Below are positions 9,379 through 16,894 of a stretch of 64,000 bases of DNA, one piece after another. Made by a program: the position numbers and the translations under genes. The notes beneath the pieces were generated by a model. The model did not search any database. It had not been told where the DNA came from and worked only from the letters and a program-made list of their open reading frames with translations. Source of the stretch: Halorarius halobius (lineage in GTDB: Archaea; Halobacteriota; Halobacteria; Halobacteriales; Haloarculaceae); contig NZ_CP101161.1 of assembly GCF_024298865.1 (NCBI RefSeq), positions 3,121,227-3,185,226 of the forward strand. The letters run 5' to 3'. Position 1 is the stretch's first letter. Each line of letters starts with the position of its first letter.

Positions 9379-9804
9379 ACCTGTGGCTGACGGGAGTGCT
9401 GCGGCTGGTCGGAGGGCGTACCGCCCGGGGTCGGACCAGCGACCGACCCGGGGCGTCACACGGCGGTCACACCGAACCCTACCGTGGCTGTCCGAGACGA
9501 GAGGTGGGAGAAACGTGGCGTCCTCCGACCCGTCGCCTCGGTGGCGGCGGGTCACGTGACCCGCCTACGTGGCGGAGGTCGGGGACGCGGTACGGACGTT
9601 CCACGTTCCACGACCCACGCCGAGGCCAGCGCTACCGCTTTCCGCAGCGGCGAGCGCCGGAATGTAGGTCGTAGTCTTCATCGTGGAACCTCCGTTCCGT
9701 GTTCACCCTGCTCTGCAACCCGATATGTATTAAGTTTTTGGCAGGTATGATACTCGTTACCGAAGGGCCGTAACGGGCTTGACGCGGCCGTTCGTGGCAC
9801 AGCT
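9379..9804. other. Gene-poor interval with an AT-rich promoter-like patch
   Basis: No convincing gene was found here on either strand. The interval contains a perfect 20-bp palindrome (9546-9565) and a distinctly AT-rich patch around 9726-9741 (TATTAAGTTTTT) that could serve as a TATA region for the acetyltransferase gene, although it lies about 65 bases before that start. The rest is GC-rich and shows nothing recognisable. Confidence 0.5.
9546..9565. repeat. Perfect 20-bp palindrome in a noncoding interval
   Basis: GGCGGGTCACGTGACCCGCC is identical on both strands over all 20 bases, with CACGTG at the centre. It lies outside any gene I accept. It could be a binding site for a dimeric regulator or a recombination scar. 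Nothing around it identifies a target gene. Confidence 0.6.
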
Positions 9805-10221
9805 ATGGACACCGAGTGCGTGGAAACGTTCACCGACGAACAGATGCGTGATTTGGTCGGACTGCTGGAGACGACGCGATGGGCCGCCGACCGCGCGCGC
9901 CAGGGCGTCGAGCGGATGGTCGCGCGCACCGACGCCGTCGTCGGCCTCGTCGACCGCGACGCCGACGGCCGGCTGGTCGCGTTCGCCCGCGCGCTGACGG
10001 ACGGCACCTACCGCGCGTTCGTGTACGACGTGGTGGTCGCGCCCGACTACCGGGACCGGGGGCTGGGCGCTCGCGTCGTCGAGGAACTGCTCGCCCATCC
10101 CGCGGTGCGGGACGCCGAGGCGGTCGACCTCTACTGTCAGAAGGAGATGGTCGAGTTCTACGAACAGTGGGCGTTCACCGACGACGTGGGCGGTCTGCGG
10201 CTGATGCGCCGGTCGGACTGA
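9805..10221 (+). CDS. GNAT-family N-acetyltransferase
   Basis: 138 residues. GNAT enzymes transfer acetyl from acetyl-CoA to an amine. The acetyl-CoA-binding motif A is seen around residues 73-90: a VYDVVVAPDYR strand followed by RDRGLGARVVEELL, the R-x-x-G-x-G/A pyrophosphate loop and helix. Motif B is suggested by DLYCQKEMVEFYEQWAF near the C-terminus, where such enzymes carry a tyrosine; YEQWAF fits. The substrate cannot be inferred. The gene stands alone, followed after 70 bases by a hypothetical gene on the same strand. Confidence 0.88.
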   Translation: MDTECVETFTDEQMRDLVGLLETTRWAADRARQGVERMVARTDAVVGLVDRDADGRLVAFARALTDGTYRAFVYDVVVAPDYRDRGLGARVVEELLAHPAVRDAEAVDLYCQKEMVEFYEQWAFTDDVGGLRLMRRSD

Positions 10222-10291
10222 CCGACGTCTCGCGCATCCGGCAGGCCCACCGGCCGACAACAGCTATGCTCGAAGGCGACGTATCTCGGGC

Positions 10292-10639
10292 ATGAACGCA
10301 CACGGCGACTCGGCGTGGCTGGAGCGGCGGCGTGCGTCGCTCGACGCCATCCCGCCCGTCGAGCGACGGCTGGAGAACGGCGTCCTGCGCGTGACGCGGC
10401 GGTTCCGCGGGCTCACCCCGGCCCAGGCCGTCCGCTATCTCGAACATCTCGGCGGCGTCCAGCGCGGCCCGGCTGAGGTCGTGGGTGAGGACTGGCGCGC
10501 CGCGTTCACTACCCGGACGGTGCCGGTCGGCCCCTCGTACCGGCTGACCGAAATCGAGATAACGTGGACCGGACGGCCGGACGTCGTGGACCGGGTCGTC
10601 CTCCACTTCCGCCTCAAGGCGTTCCGCGCGCCGGGGTAA
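10292..10639 (+). CDS. Conserved hypothetical protein
   Basis: 115 residues from ATG 10292. It is a soluble mixed alpha/beta protein. The middle segment RRFRGLTPAQAVRYLEHLGG looks like an ordered helix. It is followed by strands EDWRAAFTTRTVPVG, YRLTEIEITWTG and VDRVVLHFRLKAFRAPG, a pattern like a small antiparallel sheet. No family is recognised, and there is no signal or membrane segment. It converges on the hydrolase gene. Confidence 0.7.
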   Translation: MNAHGDSAWLERRRASLDAIPPVERRLENGVLRVTRRFRGLTPAQAVRYLEHLGGVQRGPAEVVGEDWRAAFTTRTVPVGPSYRLTEIEITWTGRPDVVDRVVLHFRLKAFRAPG

Positions 10640-10672
10640 GCGGGGGCCGTCGCGCCGTCGGTCGACGGCAGG

Positions 10673-11572
10673 TCAGTCGACGGCGTCCGTCCGCTCGCGC
10701 TCGTCCACCTCTGCGAGGAACTCGCGGACGGCATCGGTGAAGAACCCCGGGTTGTCGAGGTTCGACGCGTGGCCGGCTCCGGGGACGACGAGCATCTCGG
10801 CGTCTGGGATGGCCGCACACAGGTAGTCTGCCATGTCGGCCAGAAGCGCCGGTTCGTGCTCGCCGTACAGCACGAGCATCGGTGCGCGTATCGCCGCCGG
10901 GTCGAACTCGCCGCGGGCGAACGCCGCCAGCGAGTCGACCACCTTCCGGAGTTCCGCCGGCGCCATCGTCGGCCCCTCCTCGACGAGCCGCTGGACCGTC
11001 TCGACGTCGCCCGCCACCCCGGGGGCGAGCAGGTTGCCGACGCGGAGTTTCAGGTAGTTCAGCCGCTTGTAGCTGATGTACGGGCTCACGAGGGCGACCA
11101 GTCGGTCGTTCAGAAACAGGAAGCGACCGGCCCACCCGAGCGGCGCGGGCGTGAACGTGTCGGCCAGCACGAGACCCGCCACCCGTTCGGGATGGCGGGC
11201 GGCGTACATCTGCGCTATCATCCCGCCCATCGACAGGCCACAGAGCACGGCCCGGTCGACGTCCAGTTCGTCGAGCAGTGCATCGAGGTCGGCGGCGTAC
11301 AGACCCGCCGAGTACGTCGCCGCCGCGGAGCCACCGGTGCGGCCGTGACCGCGAACGTCGTACGTGACGACCGTGTAGGCGTCGGCCAGTTCCGCTACCT
11401 GTGGCGCCCACATCCGGGTGTCCATGATGGCGCCGTGGACGAACACGACGACCGGGCCCTCGCCACGCCGCTCGTAGTACGTTTCGACGCCGTTCGTGTG
11501 AACGCATCCCGACTCGACTGCTGAGGCCGGTGTCTCGGGAACGTCGTCTCCGGCGCTGGTCGGGGTCTGCAT
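10673..11572 (-). CDS. Alpha/beta hydrolase
   Basis: 299 residues from ATG 11572. A TATA-like box (TGTTATC) lies about 27 bases upstream, so a leaderless transcript is likely and longer upstream starts are not favoured. The alpha/beta hydrolase fold shows the oxyanion motif VVVFVHGAIMD (42-52), the nucleophile elbow GLSMGG with Ser114, an acidic residue in LVLYGEHEP (about 234-241) and the catalytic His in GAGHASN (268). The DVRGHGRTG segment is typical of the epoxide hydrolase and 3-oxoadipate enol-lactonase branch. The acid position reads Glu-rich rather than the common Asp. The substrate is unknown. Confidence 0.87.
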   Translation of the reverse strand: MQTPTSAGDDVPETPASAVESGCVHTNGVETYYERRGEGPVVVFVHGAIMDTRMWAPQVAELADAYTVVTYDVRGHGRTGGSAAATYSAGLYAADLDALLDELDVDRAVLCGLSMGGMIAQMYAARHPERVAGLVLADTFTPAPLGWAGRFLFLNDRLVALVSPYISYKRLNYLKLRVGNLLAPGVAGDVETVQRLVEEGPTMAPAELRKVVDSLAAFARGEFDPAAIRAPMLVLYGEHEPALLADMADYLCAAIPDAEMLVVPGAGHASNLDNPGFFTDAVREFLAEVDERERTDAVD

Positions 11573-11628
11573 GCGACCGATAGGCGCGGCGACGAGATAA
11601 CAGTGCGGCCCCGCGTCGTCCGGCGACG

Positions 11629-12978
11629 CTACGGCCGCTCGAGGGGAGACCGGAGCCGGTACGCCGACCACCGGAATTCGGCGACCCCCCACGCCAGGAG
11701 CGTGCCGCCGAGGGCGGCGCCCAGCAACACGTCGAGGAGGTCGACCCACGGCGGGAGGACGAACAGCAAGCCGTTGGCGACGATGGGCGGGAGCAGTTCG
11801 CGGACGAACACCACCGCCTGCATCAGGGGTGACGCCGTGTCGGCGTCGGCGGAGCCCTTGCCGGTGACGGTCCGGGACTCGAGGCCGAGCGAGCGTGCGC
11901 TGTGACCGCCCGCGCTCTCGTCGCCCGTCCCGATGCGTTCGGCCTCGTAGGGTGTATCGACGGGGACGCTCCAGACGACCTCCCCCTGTTCATTCACCTC
12001 GATGACCCGGTTGCCGTTCGAGTCCGTTATCAGGGTGTGACCGTTCGGGAGGCGGTCGGCGTCCCGGCCCCACTGGAGGGTAGAGTCCTGCCACGTCCAC
12101 GTGCGGGTCCACGCGCCGCCGTCGGTCCGCTGGTACTCGACGATGCGGTTGTTCTCGGAGTCGGCCACCAGCAGGGCGGGGCCGCCACGCTCGCGGGGGA
12201 TGTAGTCGGGGTTGTGCTGTTCGTAGAGGACGCCGTACCGGCCGTCGCCCCCGAGCGACCACGACGGCTGGACGCCCTCGCCGGGGTCGATGAACAGGAC
12301 GGTGTCCTGATTGCGTGCGCTGAGGAGGACCCGGCCGTCGTCGAGATACTCCACGTCGTTGACGTGGGCCCAGTCGGTGGGGAACCGGCCGCCCGACGCC
12401 AGCGGGAACCGGTTCTGGACCTGCCACTGCCACTCGATGGTGTCGGTGGTCGTGTCGACGATGAACACGCGGTCCTCGACGCTACCGGCGACGAGCAGGT
12501 GGGTCGCGTTGATGCGGTCGACGTCGTGCCAGCCGCCGATGTCGACCGGCCGGGAGGCGTACGAGTAGAGCCGCGTCGTCTCGCCGGTATCGAGGTCGAG
12601 CCGCTCGACCACGCTCCGCGAGCAGGGGTCGCCGCGTCCGAGCGCGCTCTCGGCGGCACATTCGTCCGTGAACCACTCGACGGCGACGTACTCGACGGTG
12701 CCCGACTCGCCCTCGACGGGGTCGACGTCGAAGTAGTAGTCGTACGTCTCGTTGTAGTAGCGGACGCTTCCGTCCGGCGCGAACGCGACGATGGAGGCGT
12801 CGGTCGACTGCCGCGGCGAGGTGGTGACGACGGTGGTGTTCGGCGCCGGTTCGACCGTCGCTCCCTCCTCGTACCGGTCGGTGATGCCGCTCGCGGACGT
12901 GGCGTAACTGCCGACCAACGAGAGAGCGAGCAGGACGACGACCGCTCCGAACGTGACCCGGACGTGTCGCGGCTCCAT
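11629..12978 (-). CDS. Arylsulfotransferase-family (ASST-like) membrane protein
   Basis: 449 residues. An N-terminal hydrophobic segment (about 8-28) exports or anchors it, and a C-terminal pair of hydrophobic stretches (about 380-435) is predicted to lie in the membrane. The middle is a six-bladed-propeller-type region with repeated strands such as GWHDVDRINATHLLVA, DWAHVNDVEYLDDGRVLLS, LLVADSENNRIVEY and DADRLPNGHTLITDSNGNR. The H-V-N-D and E-Q-H-N-P segments are typical of the ASST family. Characterised relatives transfer sulfate between phenols, but haloarchaeal members are untested. A TATA-like ATAACTTT lies about 28 bases before ATG, suggesting a leaderless message. Confidence 0.82.
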   Translation of the reverse strand: MEPRHVRVTFGAVVVLLALSLVGSYATSASGITDRYEEGATVEPAPNTTVVTTSPRQSTDASIVAFAPDGSVRYYNETYDYYFDVDPVEGESGTVEYVAVEWFTDECAAESALGRGDPCSRSVVERLDLDTGETTRLYSYASRPVDIGGWHDVDRINATHLLVAGSVEDRVFIVDTTTDTIEWQWQVQNRFPLASGGRFPTDWAHVNDVEYLDDGRVLLSARNQDTVLFIDPGEGVQPSWSLGGDGRYGVLYEQHNPDYIPRERGGPALLVADSENNRIVEYQRTDGGAWTRTWTWQDSTLQWGRDADRLPNGHTLITDSNGNRVIEVNEQGEVVWSVPVDTPYEAERIGTGDESAGGHSARSLGLESRTVTGKGSADADTASPLMQAVVFVRELLPPIVANGLLFVLPPWVDLLDVLLGAALGGTLLAWGVAEFRWSAYRLRSPLERP

Positions 12979-13097
12979 CAGACACGGATTACCAGCCCCC
13001 GGCGAAAGTTATCCTCCGTCAAACTACGGGTAGTCGGTGGATACCGTCAGCCGAGTCCGCGTGCCGCCGACCGCCCGGGCCGCTGACTCCCTGGCCG

Positions 13098-14282
13098 TCA
13101 GGGCAACTCGTCCTCGTGGACGAGCGCCTCCTCGTCGAGGTCGGCGGCGGTGTCGTGGCCGGCCAGCCCCATCGTGAGGTCGAACTCCGCGAGGAAGTTC
13201 TTCAACACCGTCTCGACACCGTTCGCGCCGTCGAGTGCCAGCCCGTAGATGTAGGGGCGACCCAGCAGGACGGCGTCGGCCCCGAGCGCGAGCGCCTTGA
13301 TGGCGTGGCTCCCCGTGCGGATGCCCGAATCGAACAGGACGGTCGTCTCGTCGCCCACCGCCTCAACGACGCTGGGGAGCATCTCGACCGCGGCGACTGA
13401 GCCGTCGACCTGCCGGCCGCCGTGGTTCGAGACGACGATGCCGTCCGCGCCGTGGACGATTGCCCGCTCGGCGTCCGCCGGGTCGAGGATGCCCTTGACG
13501 ATGATCGGGAGGTCCGTCTGCTCGCGGAGCCAGTCGAGGTCGTCCCACGTCAGGCCGGCGTCGCCGAACACGTCGAGGAACGTCTGGGCCGCCTGCAGGG
13601 TGTTCTCCTCGGGGTCGACGTCCAGCAACTCACGGAACACGGGGTCCGAGAAGTAGTTGGCGAGTCCCTCGCCCTCCAGGAACGGGAGGTAGCCGTTCTG
13701 CAGGTCGCGGGGCCGCCAGCCGACCAGCGGCGTGTCGACGGTGACGACGATGGCCTCGTAGCCCGCCTCTTCGGCGCGGTCGAGGAACGACTTCGCCAGG
13801 TCGCGGTTCGGCGACCAGTAGAGCTGGAACCACCGGGGCGTGTCCCCCAGTTCCTCGGCTATCTCTTCCATCGTGTACGAGGAGACGGTGGAGACGCACA
13901 TCGGGACGTTCTGTGCGGCCGCGCCCTCCGCGACCGCGAGTTCGCCGTCGTCGTCGTAGATGGACTGGACGCCGATGGGCGCCAGCAAGGCGGGCACGTC
14001 GTACTCGGTGTCGAACAGTTCGACCGAGAGGTCCCGTTCGTCGACGCCCCGGAGCATCTTCGGGAGGATGCGCCAGCGGTCGAACGCCTCGGTGTTGCTC
14101 GCCGCGGTCCCCTCCGAGGAGGCCGAGCCCTTCACGTACCCCCACGCCTCTTCGCTCATCGCCTCGAACGCCTCCGATTCGAGTTCCTCGAAGTCGGTCG
14201 GGATGTCCGGGTCGATACCCGCCATCCCGTTGACGTATATCTCGGTGATGCGCTGGCGGCCGCGCGTCTCGCTGTCGCTCAT
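13098..14282 (-). CDS. FMN-dependent alpha-hydroxy-acid oxidase, lactate 2-monooxygenase-like
   Basis: 394 residues, the length usual for lactate 2-monooxygenase. The TIM barrel of the FMN alpha-hydroxyacid family is clear: PALLAPIG near 98, active-site K263 (IIVKGIL), and SNHGGRQVDG (285-294) with catalytic His287 and Arg290. The long loop TPLVGWRPRDLQNGYLPFL (184-202), followed by NYFSDPVF, is the pattern I associate with lactate 2-monooxygenase rather than with short-loop lactate dehydrogenases. It would oxidise L-lactate or a related 2-hydroxyacid in the cytoplasm. A TATA-like CTATTTG about 28 bases before the start suggests a leaderless promoter that diverges from the toxin-antitoxin operon. 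An ordinary L-lactate dehydrogenase is the alternative. Confidence 0.85.
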   Translation of the reverse strand: MSDSETRGRQRITEIYVNGMAGIDPDIPTDFEELESEAFEAMSEEAWGYVKGSASSEGTAASNTEAFDRWRILPKMLRGVDERDLSVELFDTEYDVPALLAPIGVQSIYDDDGELAVAEGAAAQNVPMCVSTVSSYTMEEIAEELGDTPRWFQLYWSPNRDLAKSFLDRAEEAGYEAIVVTVDTPLVGWRPRDLQNGYLPFLEGEGLANYFSDPVFRELLDVDPEENTLQAAQTFLDVFGDAGLTWDDLDWLREQTDLPIIVKGILDPADAERAIVHGADGIVVSNHGGRQVDGSVAAVEMLPSVVEAVGDETTVLFDSGIRTGSHAIKALALGADAVLLGRPYIYGLALDGANGVETVLKNFLAEFDLTMGLAGHDTAADLDEEALVHEDELP

Positions 14283-14348
14283 GACCGGGAGTACGACGGG
14301 CGGCGCAAATAGCTACCGCCGGGCCAGCGTCGTGTTGCGTCGAGTAGC

Positions 14349-14366
14349 TAGTGTGTCGACACACTA
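14349..14366. promoter_or_regulatory. Perfect 18-bp palindrome, probable AbrB/VapC operator
   Basis: TAGTGTGTCGACACACTA reads the same on both strands. It ends a few bases before a TATA-like CTTTTCA (14369-14375), which lies about 27 bases before the antitoxin ATG. It therefore overlaps the region where TFB would bind. Antitoxins of this class commonly repress their own operon through such sites; autoregulation here is inferred. Confidence 0.7.
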
Positions 14367-14398
14367 CGCTTTTCAGGACGGAGAGCCACGGTGCGACC

Positions 14399-14650
14399 AT
14401 GAGCAGCGACCGCATCGACGCCGAGAGCAAGGTGTCGGGCAACCAGGCCAACATCCCCGCCCGCATCCGCCGCGAACTCGACATCGACGACGGCGACCAT
14501 CTCCGGTGGCACGTCGAGGACGACGGGAGCGTTCGCGTCCACATCGTCCGACAGCAGACCGGAACGTTCGCGGGATTCGACGGCTACGACGGCGAGGCGG
14601 CGACCGACGCGACCGCCGACCACGACGCCTGGGGCGTCGATGGCGAGTGA
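14399..14650 (+). CDS. AbrB/MazE-type (swapped-hairpin) antitoxin
   Basis: 83 residues from ATG 14399, the start placed for a leaderless transcript. The SpoVT-AbrB fold is shown by ESKVSGNQANIPARIRREL followed by DGDHLRWHVEDDGSVRVHI. The C-terminal tail is acidic and presumably binds the toxin. Its stop codon directly abuts the VapC start with no spacer, so translation should be coupled. It is expected to bind the 18-bp palindrome upstream and to neutralise the PIN toxin. Confidence 0.85.
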   Translation: MSSDRIDAESKVSGNQANIPARIRRELDIDDGDHLRWHVEDDGSVRVHIVRQQTGTFAGFDGYDGEAATDATADHDAWGVDGE

Positions 14651-15085
14651 ATGCCCCGCGCACTGCTCGACACCTCCGTCCTCTTCGCCGCGGCGTACCG
14701 GCGGGACAGCGCCCACGACGACGCACTTCCGATTCTGCGGGGTGTGGACGACGGCTCGTTACCGGAGGCAGTCGTCCTCGACTACGTGCTCGCGGAGACC
14801 CTGAACGGGATCGCCACGCACGCTGGACACGAGGCGGCCGTCGACCTCCTCGACCGGGTCGAGGAGAACGCCCGGTTCCACGTCGAGTCGCTCACCGCCG
14901 ACGCGCTGGCGACCGGGAAGGCGCTGTTTAGACAGCACCGGCCGCTGTCGTTCGTCGACGCGTGTCTCGTCGCGTACATGCACACTGAGGGGCTGGGCTA
15001 CCTCTACGCGTTCGACGACGACTTCGATGCCGTCGACGAGGTGTACCGCCTGGACACGGCGACGAACCCGTACGACCCGGAATGA
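14651..15085 (+). CDS. vapC: VapC-family PIN-domain ribonuclease toxin
   Basis: 144 residues, starting immediately after the antitoxin stop. The PIN-domain acidic residues are all present: Asp7 in LLDTSV, Glu49 in AETLN, Asp103 in SFVDACLVA, and the AFDDDFD cluster at 121-126. Such toxins cleave specific RNAs (often tRNA or rRNA) with magnesium. The intact residues suggest an active toxin. Converges on the decarboxylase gene after 7 bases. Confidence 0.88.
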   Translation: MPRALLDTSVLFAAAYRRDSAHDDALPILRGVDDGSLPEAVVLDYVLAETLNGIATHAGHEAAVDLLDRVEENARFHVESLTADALATGKALFRQHRPLSFVDACLVAYMHTEGLGYLYAFDDDFDAVDEVYRLDTATNPYDPE

Positions 15086-15092
15086 GCGCCCG

Positions 15093-15674
15093 TCACCGCC
15101 GGGCCAGCGTCTCGCCCGCCCGCACGCCGTCACCTTCCGCGACGACGAGGTCCGCGCGATCGAACTCGGGGGGAAACACCACGTCCGCCCGCGAGCCGTA
15201 GCTGATGTGGCCGACGCGCTCGCCTTTCTCGACCGCGTCGTCGACGTCGACGTACGGGTGGATGCGCCGGGCGAACCAGCCGGCGATGAGCACGAGCGTC
15301 CAGTCGTCGCCCTCGACGCGGACGCGCTCGTTGCGGTCCGAGTCCTTCGAGAACGCCGGCTTGTACGCCCCCGGGACGTGCTCGACCGACTCGACGCGCC
15401 CGGCACGCGGCGCGCGGTTGACGTGGACCGACAGCGGGCTCATGAACACGCCGACACGCAGGCGGCCGTCCTCCTCGCGGACGACCGAGACGGTGCCGTC
15501 GGCCGGCGAGACGACGCCCTCGGCGGTCGGTCGGTCGGGGTCGCGGTGGAACAGGACGGTGGCGACGCCGAGCGCGAACAGCAGGAGGCCGAGCGGCGCG
15601 AACAGCAGGGTTGCGGGCACCGCGGCGACGAACAGCGGCGCGGCGAGTCGCCAGGTCCCGGGGGCGAACTCCAT
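15093..15674 (-). CDS. Phosphatidylserine/archaetidylserine decarboxylase-like protein (short type)
   Basis: 193 residues from ATG 15674. Two hydrophobic segments (about 9-42) anchor it. It then shows family motifs: VVSPADGTV (55-63), FMSPLSVHVNRAP (77-89), AYKPAFSKDSDRNER (103-117) and GHISYGSRADVVFP (155-168). The Gly160-Ser161 bond is the expected self-cleavage site that creates the pyruvoyl cofactor in the short-type enzymes. It would convert archaetidylserine to archaetidylethanolamine in the membrane. The substrate is inferred from the archaeal host; no synthase gene is nearby. Confidence 0.85.
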   Translation of the reverse strand: MEFAPGTWRLAAPLFVAAVPATLLFAPLGLLLFALGVATVLFHRDPDRPTAEGVVSPADGTVSVVREEDGRLRVGVFMSPLSVHVNRAPRAGRVESVEHVPGAYKPAFSKDSDRNERVRVEGDDWTLVLIAGWFARRIHPYVDVDDAVEKGERVGHISYGSRADVVFPPEFDRADLVVAEGDGVRAGETLARR

Positions 15675-15711
15675 ACGCCCCGTGGCCGCGGCGCGGGGAA
15701 AAGCGCCCCGG

Positions 15712-16005
15712 TCAGGCGTCGGGGTCGACGTCCTCGCCGGCGTCGCCCGACAGCTCCGAGGTGACCGTCTCGACCGCCGCAACTCCCCCGGGGAGCGCCG
15801 CCAGCAGGTCGGCCACCTCCGGTTCGGTGACGGCGACGTGGAGGTTGCCGAACCGCGTCTCCGAATCGACGGTGCCGCCCCGTGACCGAACGGCGTCGAC
15901 GACCGGCCCCGGGTCGGCGCCGTCGTCGAGACGCACCAGCAGGCTCGTCTCCACCCCGGGCGTCGGGTCCTCGCGCATGGTCCGCACCGCCGGTGAGAGA
16001 TACAT
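15712..16005 (-). CDS. Small conserved-looking hypothetical protein
   Basis: 97 residues from ATG 16005; an internal ATG would shorten it by nine. The core alternates strands and helices: SLLVRLDDG, then GPVVDAVRSRGG, then FGNLHVAVTEPEVADLLAAL, then VAAVETVTSEL. This ferredoxin-like order is seen in ACT-type and peptidase-inhibitor-I9-like domains, but I cannot assign it to either. The C-terminus is acidic. It lies 37 bases upstream of the decarboxylase gene on the same strand and may be cotranscribed with it. Confidence 0.65.
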   Translation of the reverse strand: MYLSPAVRTMREDPTPGVETSLLVRLDDGADPGPVVDAVRSRGGTVDSETRFGNLHVAVTEPEVADLLAALPGGVAAVETVTSELSGDAGEDVDPDA

Positions 16006-16145
16006 CGTCGGAGGGAGTCGGGCGAGGGGATTGAACCTGTCGGGCGACGAGTGGATGGATTCAAGTCGGACCCGGGGCAGAGTCGAGACGAAATGCCGAA
16101 CCGAGCGCGTTCCGGCGCGCGACCGACCCCGGAGGACTCGAACCG

Positions 16146-16670
16146 ATGCTAATCGTCGTCTGTGGACTTCCGGGGGCGGGCAAGACGACCGTCTCGGAGG
16201 CCATCGCGGACCGACTCGACGCCGTCCGGCTCCGGACCGACGTGGTCCGGAAGGACGTCCTCGCTGACCCGGACTACACGCCGGAGGAGACGCGCCGCGT
16301 GTACGCGGAACTGCTCGACCGCGGCCGCGAACGACTCGACGATGGGGAACGGGTCGTGCTCGACGGGACGTTCAAACGTGGCTGGCAACGCAAGGGAGCA
16401 CGGACCGCCGCGGACGACACCGGCGTCCCGTTCCAACTCGTGCGTGTCGACTGCGACGAGACGACGGTCCGGGAGCGCATCGCCGCCCGCGAGGGCGACG
16501 AGAGCGACGCCGACTTCGAGGTCCACCGCATCATCCGCGAGGAGTTCGAACCCCTGCGTCGGGAGCACGCCGTCGTCGACAACTCGGGGAGCCTCGAGGA
16601 GACGATGGAGCAGGTGGATGCGCTCGTCGACAGAGCGACGCCGCGCGACTCGCCGGGTATCGAGCAGTAG
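16146..16670 (+). CDS. P-loop kinase of the AAA_33 / zeta-toxin-like type
   Basis: 174 residues. Walker A is GLPGAGKTT at 7-15, and the second acidic strand is RVVLDGTF (about 68-75). A lid region with RERIAAREGDESDADFEVH is typical of small-molecule and nucleotide kinases such as gluconate kinase and polynucleotide kinase relatives. The substrate is not predictable. A GGAGG motif lies 10 bases before ATG, giving a rare Shine-Dalgarno-supported start in this window. Stands alone upstream of the oxidase operon. Confidence 0.8.
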   Translation: MLIVVCGLPGAGKTTVSEAIADRLDAVRLRTDVVRKDVLADPDYTPEETRRVYAELLDRGRERLDDGERVVLDGTFKRGWQRKGARTAADDTGVPFQLVRVDCDETTVRERIAAREGDESDADFEVHRIIREEFEPLRREHAVVDNSGSLEETMEQVDALVDRATPRDSPGIEQ

Positions 16671-16729
16671 CGGCCCACACGAACACGTTCGGGACCAGGG
16701 TGAACCGCCGTCCCGAACGAGTTCCGCCC

Positions 16730-16888
16730 ATGAGGGGCGAAACGACAGGCGAGTCCGACGCCGACGCACCGTGGCCCCAGCAGTTGCTCGACAGCGAGTG
16801 GTTGCTCGCGCTGGCAGCCATCCTCTTTTTCACGCTGTCGTACATCGTGTTGGGGCTCATCGACCTGTTGGCGGTAGCCGGGGGGTGA
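16730..16888 (+). CDS. Small single-span subunit at head of heme-copper oxidase operon
   Basis: 52 residues from ATG 16730; an in-frame GTG at 16700 would add ten. A polar N-terminus of about 22 residues precedes one transmembrane helix (LLALAAILFFTLSYIVLGLIDLLAV). It ends 6 bases before the CuA subunit start, and its stop overlaps the Shine-Dalgarno-like GGGGGTGA of that gene. Small one-helix subunits at this position are known from haloarchaeal ba3-type oxidase operons (cbaD/cbaE type). Which one this is cannot be told. Confidence 0.7.
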   Translation: MRGETTGESDADAPWPQQLLDSEWLLALAAILFFTLSYIVLGLIDLLAVAGG

Positions 16889-16894
16889 GCGACG

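Noticed and set aside
9340-9600. Complete tRNA with an intron on the minus strand
   Set aside because: No matching 5' acceptor strand, D arm or anticodon stem was found further upstream within about 220 bases.
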